Shown piece after piece: positions 6,859 to 12,303 of a stretch of DNA of 12,303 bases. The notes beneath the pieces were generated by a model. The model was not told the origin of the DNA. It ran no database searches and saw nothing but the letters and a program-made list of their open reading frames with translations. Each line of letters begins with the position of its first letter. Position 1 is the first letter of the stretch. Origin of the DNA: an uncultured euryarchaeote (GTDB lineage Archaea > Thermoplasmatota > Poseidoniia > Poseidoniales > Poseidoniaceae); the NCBI GenBank assembly GCA_937897365.1, contig CALCOP010000039.1, positions 1 through 12,303 on the forward strand, read 5' to 3'. A program made the position numbers and the translations under genes.

Positions 6859-8173
6859 GAAGCCCCGCAAGAAGGCGAAAATTCGCGTCGCCCATGAATT
6901 GTCGAAACGGCGGAGAAATGCAATTGAACAGGCAATGAATGCCCACGAACTCGAAGATAGACCAGAATGGGATAGGGGAGCGGAATGGTCAAACATCCGC
7001 TTCTATCGAAAGGTCATCAAACCTGGAACCATGAGAACGGTTCACCTCCCGCTTTTGGAAACGGACTTAGGTGAATCATGGCCGATTCCTGTCACGATTC
7101 TCCACGGTGTTCGACCCGGCCCGACTGTTACGATTTTGGGTGGTGTTCACGGTGATGAATTAACCGGGCCATCAACCTGTACGCATTTACTTTCAAACAT
7201 CTTTACTGACTCAGGTAAGCCACTCGACCCAAAGCACCTGGCTGGTACAATTCGAATTGTGCCAATTGTGAATCTACCCGGATATCGCTCTAAATCTCGT
7301 TACTTCCCTGATGGACGAGACTTAAATCGTCATTTCCCAGGGGATATGAAAGGTTCAACGACAAAACGTGTCGCTGCTCAAACTTGGAAATATTTGTTTT
7401 CCGATGTCGATGCAATTGTCGATTTGCACAGTGCCGGAAAAGGGCGCTCAAACATGCCACAATTGAGAGCAGATTTGGCGCACCCCGGGTCAAATATTTT
7501 GGCAAAAGCGTTCGGAATAGAGATTATTCTCGACTCAAAACCTCCTTCCGGATCATTACGTAAAACGGCAATCCAAGTTGATATCCCTGTGGTAACATAC
7601 GAGGGAGGTGGTGCAAACTTCCTCGACAATGAGGCGGTTAAAGTTGCCATGCACGGCGTATTGAATGTTCTTCGTTCACTGCGAATGATAGAGGGTAACC
7701 CTCACCGACCCAGATTCCGAATACTCGCCAGTGGCTCTCATTGGTTGCGTGCCGGTGAAGGTGGACTGTTGGATATGTTTGTTTCCTCGGGTTCTGTAAT
7801 GCGAGAAGGAGAGGTTATTGCGACTATTTCTGACCCTGCCACACCTGGAATCACCGTTGACATCGTTGCCCCTGAAGATGGACTCATCATTGGTGCAGCG
7901 ACCAATCCGTTTACTGCTGCAGGTATGCCAGTTGGACATTTTTTACCAATCTCAAAACACATCAAATTGTTGAATGACCAAATTGATGAAAGTGGCAGAT
8001 TCCTTGTATCAGGATCTCAAGGTGAGCCCGTTTGGAGAGAAGATGCAGAGGTTGACGAAGTCGCTGTTAACGGTAACTGGAGCGGTGGCAGTGTTGATTC
8101 AGAATGGACGGTTACCAAGGAGCAAAATGCTGCACCAGGTGACACATTTAGCGACAATGAAGAAGAGGCTTGA
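6848..8173 (+). CDS. Succinylglutamate desuccinylase/aspartoacylase-family zinc deacylase
   Basis: This 441-residue protein belongs to the M14-like AstE/AspA family, zinc enzymes that remove acyl groups from amino acids or related amides. The first two zinc ligands are in GGVHGDELTG (H101, E104) and the third is in VDLHSAG (H194). DGRDLNRHFPGD (155-166) supplies the substrate-binding Arg/Asn set. YEGGG at 251-255 gives the likely catalytic Glu252. Residues about 290-368 form a second beta domain resembling a lipoyl/biotinyl-like barrel (SGSVMREGEVIATI, VAPEDGLIIGA), usual in this family. Odd points are a very basic 30-residue N-terminal extension (MAAKKPRKKAKIR), an extra 60-70 residues at the C-terminus and an acidic end (SDNEEEA). 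GAGGAGG lies 16 bases before the ATG, wider than normal, with a hairpin between. The gene converges with the DRE-TIM enzyme, one base between stop codons. The true substrate is unknown. Confidence 0.87.
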   Translation: MAAKKPRKKAKIRVAHELSKRRRNAIEQAMNAHELEDRPEWDRGAEWSNIRFYRKVIKPGTMRTVHLPLLETDLGESWPIPVTILHGVRPGPTVTILGGVHGDELTGPSTCTHLLSNIFTDSGKPLDPKHLAGTIRIVPIVNLPGYRSKSRYFPDGRDLNRHFPGDMKGSTTKRVAAQTWKYLFSDVDAIVDLHSAGKGRSNMPQLRADLAHPGSNILAKAFGIEIILDSKPPSGSLRKTAIQVDIPVVTYEGGGANFLDNEAVKVAMHGVLNVLRSLRMIEGNPHRPRFRILASGSHWLRAGEGGLLDMFVSSGSVMREGEVIATISDPATPGITVDIVAPEDGLIIGAATNPFTAAGMPVGHFLPISKHIKLLNDQIDESGRFLVSGSQGEPVWREDAEVDEVAVNGNWSGGSVDSEWTVTKEQNAAPGDTFSDNEEEA

Positions 8174-8180
8174 ATCAAGC
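8168..8180. repeat. Perfect 6-bp inverted repeat holding both convergent stop codons
   Basis: GCTTGA (8168-8173) and TCAAGC (8175-8180) are exact reverse complements around one A. Each arm is the last Ala codon plus TGA of one of the two convergent genes. With a one-base spacer, the RNA form would be a 4-bp stem with a 5-base loop, so it is more likely symmetric by design of the DNA or by coincidence than a strong terminator. No T-run follows in either direction. Confidence 0.55.
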
Positions 8181-9431
8181 GTTAAGGAAATCATCGACTG
8201 CCTTCTTAACTTCGGCATCGTCCATATTCCTTCTCTGACTCTTTGCGATTTCAAAGATATGTGCAACCAGTTCATCTGAAGTCTCATAGCCATTCTGTTC
8301 AAGCCACCAAATAATGTTCGAACGTCCGGCCATGTGCCCGATACGAATCACCTGCTTGAGACCAAAATCACCGGCAGGAACACCAGAATAAACTCGGTCT
8401 GCAAGCCAATCATCTCCTTTGCGCATGGCTTTGATGACTGCGGATGCATGGACCCCAGTACCTGTCTCGAATGCATCTGTTCCAAAGACTGGATAATTTC
8501 GTGGAAGTGGAACTTCGATATACTCATTCGCCTTTTTGACATAATCGTTCAGCAGAGTGAGGTCGTTATCAATTACCCCGAGCAGTTGGAGATTCACCAA
8601 AGTGAGGTCAATTGGAGCATTACCAGCACGCTCACCAACACCTAATGCGGTTCCGTGTATGACATCCGCACCCGCTTCAAGAGCTGCAATGTTATTTGCA
8701 ACGCCTAATCCACGATCTTGATGACCATGCCAATTGATTTCAATTTCAGAGCGCTTAAATCCACTGTCTTTGATGACTTCTTCATCAATAAATTGGAGGA
8801 GTTTCCTGACACCATTCGGTGTAACATGACCGCATGTATCGCAAACACAAAGACTGCGTGCCCCTAATTCCATCGCCCGTTGATAAATGAGTTTGATGTC
8901 TTCGGGTTTTGAACGAGTTGTGTCTTCGGTAACAAACATGACTGGGACATCGTTTCCAACAGCATAGGATACTGCTTTTTCCATGGTTGAAGTGAGTTTC
9001 TCCATCGTCCACCCTTCGGTATATTGGCGGATAGGACTGGTTCCCAAAAAGGCGCTTGCTTGAATGGGAATACCATGCTTTTCTTGGAGCATAACAAGAG
9101 GTTCAATGTCGTTCATGAGCGTGCGAACTGCTGCACCTGGACGGATTTTGAAATCATGTTCAGTAATGTGTGTGAGCATAGCATCGATATGCTCTACATG
9201 GAAAGGTCCGGCTCCAGGGAGTCCAAGGTCAACTTTTTGAATGCCTAAATTTTCCATAAATGTGAGCAGTTCAATCTTTTGTTCAATGGTTGGGTTACGA
9301 GCACTTGGACTTTGCAATCCGTCACGAAGTGTTTCGTCGTCAAACCAAACTTCATGCGGATGATTCGCAGGATTTCGATTGATTTCGTAATCAATAGCAT
9401 TCCAATCATAAATCAATGAACGCTCATCCAT
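8175..9431 (-). CDS. DRE-TIM metallolyase, isopropylmalate/homocitrate synthase-like
   Basis: This 418-residue enzyme is of the family that condenses acetyl-CoA with 2-oxo acids, or the reverse. DETLRDGLQSP (32-42) matches the DTTLRDGEQ signature with metal ligand Asp32 and catalytic Arg36; Leu39 replaces the usual Glu. NWHGHQDRGLG (233-243) gives metal ligands His235 and His237, with Gln238 where Asn is normal. LGVGERAGNAP (263-273) and GTGVHAS (324-330) match the remaining signatures. The protein ends near the helical subdomain and lacks the C-terminal leucine-feedback domain of LeuA. It could therefore be an isopropylmalate, homocitrate or citramalate synthase, or an HMG-CoA-lyase-like enzyme, and the substitutions argue against a standard LeuA label. 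The ATG has a good GGTGAT Shine-Dalgarno. It follows gyrA by 85 bases on the same strand and may be read through from it. Confidence 0.85.
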   Translation of the reverse strand: MDERSLIYDWNAIDYEINRNPANHPHEVWFDDETLRDGLQSPSARNPTIEQKIELLTFMENLGIQKVDLGLPGAGPFHVEHIDAMLTHITEHDFKIRPGAAVRTLMNDIEPLVMLQEKHGIPIQASAFLGTSPIRQYTEGWTMEKLTSTMEKAVSYAVGNDVPVMFVTEDTTRSKPEDIKLIYQRAMELGARSLCVCDTCGHVTPNGVRKLLQFIDEEVIKDSGFKRSEIEINWHGHQDRGLGVANNIAALEAGADVIHGTALGVGERAGNAPIDLTLVNLQLLGVIDNDLTLLNDYVKKANEYIEVPLPRNYPVFGTDAFETGTGVHASAVIKAMRKGDDWLADRVYSGVPAGDFGLKQVIRIGHMAGRSNIIWWLEQNGYETSDELVAHIFEIAKSQRRNMDDAEVKKAVDDFLNA

Positions 9432-9436
9432 GTAAC

Positions 9437-9442
9437 ATCACC
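9437..9442 (-). promoter_or_regulatory. Shine-Dalgarno GGTGAT of the DRE-TIM enzyme gene
   Basis: On the complement, GGTGAT ends five bases before the ATG at 9429-9431. It matches part of the AGGAGGTGAT complement of the archaeal 16S rRNA 3' end, and supports this start. Confidence 0.65.
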
Positions 9443-9464
9443 GCTCAGCCGACAGGGGCCGGTG
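9439..9464 (-). promoter_or_regulatory. Possible leader hairpin overlapping a Shine-Dalgarno
   Basis: In the 85-base spacer after gyrA, CACCG and CGGTG (9460-9464 and 9439-9443 on the complement) can pair. An inner GCC/GGC stem (9457-9459 with 9448-9450) lies between them. The 3' arm includes the first four bases of the GGTGAT ribosome site, so folding would mask it. The stem is interrupted and may be chance. I see nothing else in the 9432-9516 spacer, and no clear promoter. Confidence 0.3.
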
Positions 9465-9516
9465 CAAACACTCACAGTAAGGATTCATGTTTGAAGGCGT
9501 CGATTGTAGAAGGAAC

Positions 9517-12288
9517 TCATTCCTCTTCAGAATTTGACCCTTCTTCGTCGCCTGGTGCGTCGTTTTCGACCAATTCAGCAGGGAGTCGAGCAGCAAAAAT
9601 GATGTGGTCATCAAAACCGGTTTTCTTCGCATTTCTCAATTCCATTATTCGAGTTCCTTTCGATTTCTTGTTCTTCGTTTCCTTTGTCTGTCCGGCATTG
9701 ATACGAATCATCATTCCTTTCTTGGTCAGCAAGAACAAATTGTCGTCAAGATTAGGGATTTGTCGAGCACTGATGATGTAATCACCGTTCTCATGGTCGA
9801 GGTTCATGGTGTAAGCACCTTTTGCACCTGGTTTTGTCTTTCGGTATCCATCCGTTCGCATCTTACCTTCACCAGTATCTGCATCGACCTTCTGATTACC
9901 TTCTGCATCCAAATCAGGGATTTTATCAGCAGTACCCAAGCGGCTTCGCTTCGCCATTCCATTACGAGTGATGGTAAGGATCTGAGTATCGGTATTCTCT
10001 GTCGACATCATGCCGACAACATGCCCGCCATCAGCGTTCTTTCGATTGCCAGTCCTAATGCCGTAAACTCCGGCAGAAACGCGTCCGGAAGCGCGTATGT
10101 CAGAACAAGCGAAGCGACTGGCGAAACCTGTGCTTGAAATCATGACAACGGCTGACTCATTTGTGGCAATTCGGACATTGACCAAACTATCGTCATTAAG
10201 CTTGAACTTAAGTGCAGACTTTCCGTTACGGAAGATGCGAACATATTCATTCAAGTCTGTTTTCTTAATTAGACCGAGACGTGTTGCGAAAAGTAAGAAA
10301 TAGCCTGAAGGAGTCATTTTCTCACCTTTTGCACGAACAGGTGTAATACATCGTTCTGTCACTTCATCAACTAAGTCTTTGGAAATTGGTAGGATAGTGA
10401 CGATGTTTTCATCGTCTTGTATCTTCTCAATGACGTTACGAATGTGACTTCCGCGTGCATGTCGACTGGCTAGTGGAGTTTCCCATGCTTTGAGGCCATA
10501 TACGCGTCCCTTATCAGTAAAAATGAGTAAACGGTCTTTGCTGAAACACGTTACGATCAACTGAGGAGTATCCTCGTTCTTGGTTGCCACGCCTTTGAGG
10601 CCTTTTCCACCACGGTTCTGAATGCGGAACATTTCCACAGGCATGTGGCGAATATAATTGTCTTCAGAGAGGGTAATTGCGATTGCACGCTCTTCAATGA
10701 GGTCTTCACGGTTCATCGAAAGCGGCATAGGATCGATAAACGAACGGCGTTCATCCCCATGCCGTTCTATCATTTCATCTAATTCAGTTAACAAAATACC
10801 CAAACGGCGAGAACGTGAACCTATGATGTCTTCTAAATCAGCGATTCGGATTTGTAATTCTGCATATTCATTCTGAACCTTGTCCACATCTAAACGGCTT
10901 AATTGGTAAAGACGACGCTCAGCGATTGCTTTCGCTTGCGGCTCAGTGAAACTGAAAGCAGCAATCCCTGGCATGGTCTCTTCGCCTTTCAAGACCGCCT
11001 CAAATTGTTCACGGCTGGCACTTGCTTTACCGACCGCAACAACATCGTCAATTCTGTCTTGTGCTTTCACGAGACCCTCAAGGATGTGAGCTCGTGCTTG
11101 TGCTTTTTCGATATCGAATTGGGCACGACGTTCAATGATTGATTCACGATGCGAAACATAGGTGTGAAGCATGACTGGGAGTGTCAAGAGGACTGGGCGT
11201 CCATCCAAAATACCCATCATGTTTGCCGAATACGATTCTTGCAACCGGCTTGATTTGAACAATTGATTCAAAACAGCATGTGGGTCTGCATTGTTTTTGA
11301 CTTCGATGACGACTCGAATACCTTCTTTGGAGGATTCGTCGCGAATGTCACGGATTCCGATCACTGTGCCCTTCGTAACCAATTCAGCAATGTGAACTAA
11401 CATGTCTGCTTTCTTGACTTGATACGGTATTTCGTGGATAATAATTCGCTTACCTTTACTGTCATCATGAACATCACACTTGGAGCGGACATGGAATCTC
11501 CCTTTCCCAGAAGCATACATGTCATAGATACCATCGATGCCGTGAATCGAAGCACCGGTCGGGAAATCAGGACCTTTTACGTGCTCCATATATTCATCTA
11601 TAGAGATTTGAGGCATCCCGGTATTCGCTTCACCTTCTTCGAGAATACGATTGACGTGGAGATGTATAGCGCCCCCTACTTCAGTAAGATTATGCGGAGG
11701 AATACGGGTCGCCATTCCGACTGCGATACCATCGCTACCGTTGAGGAGGAGGTTTGGCAAACGAGCCGGCAAGACCGTAGGTTCTTGTTCAGAATCATCG
11801 AAATTTGATTGGAAATCTACTGTTTTCTTGTCGATGTCATCGAGCATGTGTTTCGAAATTCGATCGAGTCGGCTTTCCGTATATCGCATAGCTGCAGGCG
11901 GGTCTCCGTCAATGGATCCGAAATTACCTTGGCCGTCAACTAAAGGATAACGTAGAGAAAACTCTTGGGCCATTCGAACCATAGTGTCGTAAATCGATTG
12001 GTCGCCATGGGGGTGATATTTACCCATTACCTCACCAACTGAACGCGCAGATTTGCTGAACTTTTTGTCCGATGTGTGGCCACCCTCATACATACCATAG
12101 AGAACGCGCCGGTGAACGGGTTTGAGTCCGTCGCGAGCATCAGGAAGCGCACGACCGATAATTACCGACATTGCATAATTAATGTAAGAAGTCTTCATTT
12201 CATCGTTCAATGGATGGTTCAATACGTTACCAGTAGGCATTACTTCGCCGTCTTCTTCGATGTTTTCTTCGTTCTCTTCAGATGTCAA
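9517..12288 (-). CDS. gyrA: DNA gyrase subunit A (bacterial type)
   Basis: GyrA is the DNA-cutting and wrapping subunit of the GyrA2GyrB2 complex, which adds negative supercoils using ATP. The 923-residue product has the winged-helix breakage domain with KYHPHGDQSIYDT (90-102), VDGQGNFGSIDGD (117-129) and the active-site Tyr136 in AAMRYTESR. The coiled-coil region runs at about 375-510. The C-terminal pinwheel opens with QNRGGKG (557-563), a GyrA box differing at one residue from QRRGGKG, so it is gyrase and not topoisomerase IV. Gln97 sits at the E. coli Ser83 position and Asp101 at Asp87. About 30 residues (786-815) are inserted in a late blade, and both ends are acidic (EEDGE; DEEGSNSEEE). 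I chose the TTG at 12286-12288 because a perfect AGGAGGTGA lies six bases before it. Starting later at Met17 would leave that site too far away. Gyrase in euryarchaea is known as an ancient gain from bacteria. gyrB may lie upstream, off the window. Confidence 0.96.
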   Translation of the reverse strand: MTSEENEENIEEDGEVMPTGNVLNHPLNDEMKTSYINYAMSVIIGRALPDARDGLKPVHRRVLYGMYEGGHTSDKKFSKSARSVGEVMGKYHPHGDQSIYDTMVRMAQEFSLRYPLVDGQGNFGSIDGDPPAAMRYTESRLDRISKHMLDDIDKKTVDFQSNFDDSEQEPTVLPARLPNLLLNGSDGIAVGMATRIPPHNLTEVGGAIHLHVNRILEEGEANTGMPQISIDEYMEHVKGPDFPTGASIHGIDGIYDMYASGKGRFHVRSKCDVHDDSKGKRIIIHEIPYQVKKADMLVHIAELVTKGTVIGIRDIRDESSKEGIRVVIEVKNNADPHAVLNQLFKSSRLQESYSANMMGILDGRPVLLTLPVMLHTYVSHRESIIERRAQFDIEKAQARAHILEGLVKAQDRIDDVVAVGKASASREQFEAVLKGEETMPGIAAFSFTEPQAKAIAERRLYQLSRLDVDKVQNEYAELQIRIADLEDIIGSRSRRLGILLTELDEMIERHGDERRSFIDPMPLSMNREDLIEERAIAITLSEDNYIRHMPVEMFRIQNRGGKGLKGVATKNEDTPQLIVTCFSKDRLLIFTDKGRVYGLKAWETPLASRHARGSHIRNVIEKIQDDENIVTILPISKDLVDEVTERCITPVRAKGEKMTPSGYFLLFATRLGLIKKTDLNEYVRIFRNGKSALKFKLNDDSLVNVRIATNESAVVMISSTGFASRFACSDIRASGRVSAGVYGIRTGNRKNADGGHVVGMMSTENTDTQILTITRNGMAKRSRLGTADKIPDLDAEGNQKVDADTGEGKMRTDGYRKTKPGAKGAYTMNLDHENGDYIISARQIPNLDDNLFLLTKKGMMIRINAGQTKETKNKKSKGTRIMELRNAKKTGFDDHIIFAARLPAELVENDAPGDEEGSNSEEE

Positions 12289-12294
12289 GGTTGG

Positions 12295-12303
12295 TCACCT
12301 CCT
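12295..12303 (-). promoter_or_regulatory. Full-length Shine-Dalgarno AGGAGGTGA of gyrA
   Basis: The last nine bases of the window read AGGAGGTGA on the complement, an exact match to the anti-Shine-Dalgarno complement. It ends six bases before the TTG at 12288, which decides the unusual start codon. It may extend further upstream beyond the window. Confidence 0.85.

Noticed and set aside
9604..10137. Rightward 177-codon open frame inside gyrA
   Set aside because: gyrA is certain on the other strand. The Ser/Phe/Ile-rich product is the usual antisense shadow.
11419..11808. Rightward open frame inside the 5' half of gyrA
   Set aside because: It is antisense to conserved gyrase motifs and has no independent start signal.

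Overview
The window looks like chromosomal DNA of a marine planktonic euryarchaeon, most likely of the Poseidoniales / Marine Group II type. Three things point there. It has archaeal information-processing genes (the Hel308 helicase and the KEOPS subunit Cgi121). It has a bacterial-type DNA gyrase subunit A with a gyrase-type C-terminal domain. It is densely packed, with very short gaps, moderate base composition and many acidic protein tails. The assignment rests on family recognition, not on a database search. No rRNA, tRNA, CRISPR array, insertion sequence or phage gene was seen, and no gene-free stretch exceeds about 100 bases.

Layout from left to right. (1) A leftward pair, hel308 (ATG at 2928) followed by cgi121 (ATG at 293, running off the left edge). 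(2) A rightward gene for a small membrane protein with two TerB/EF-hand-like acidic repeats (3008-3634), divergent from hel308. (3) A leftward three-gene block: a PaaI-type thioesterase (6756 to 6289), a SprT-like zinc metalloprotease (6280 to 5723) and a large secreted/membrane-anchored protein with a PPC-like domain (5692 to 3638). (4) A rightward zinc deacylase of the succinylglutamate desuccinylase/aspartoacylase family (6848-8173), divergent from the thioesterase. (5) A leftward pair, gyrA (12288 to 9517) followed by an isopropylmalate/homocitrate-synthase-like DRE-TIM enzyme (9431 to 8175). gyrB may lie just off the right edge.

Functional themes are genome maintenance (Hel308, gyrase, possibly the SprT-like protease), tRNA t6A modification (Cgi121), small-molecule metabolism (thioesterase, deacylase, acyl-CoA condensing enzyme) and the cell envelope (two membrane proteins). 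No obviously new multi-gene system is visible.

The most unusual signals are nucleotide-level. A perfect 10-bp inverted repeat with a 6-nt loop folds over the start codon of the deacylase, directly after a GAGGAGG Shine-Dalgarno. At both convergent gene junctions the two stop codons sit inside a perfect inverted repeat. All eight visible stop codons are TGA. gyrA appears to start at TTG behind a full AGGAGGTGA. At the protein level, Hel308 carries a large Ser-rich insertion, and GyrA has Gln at the position of E. coli Ser83.
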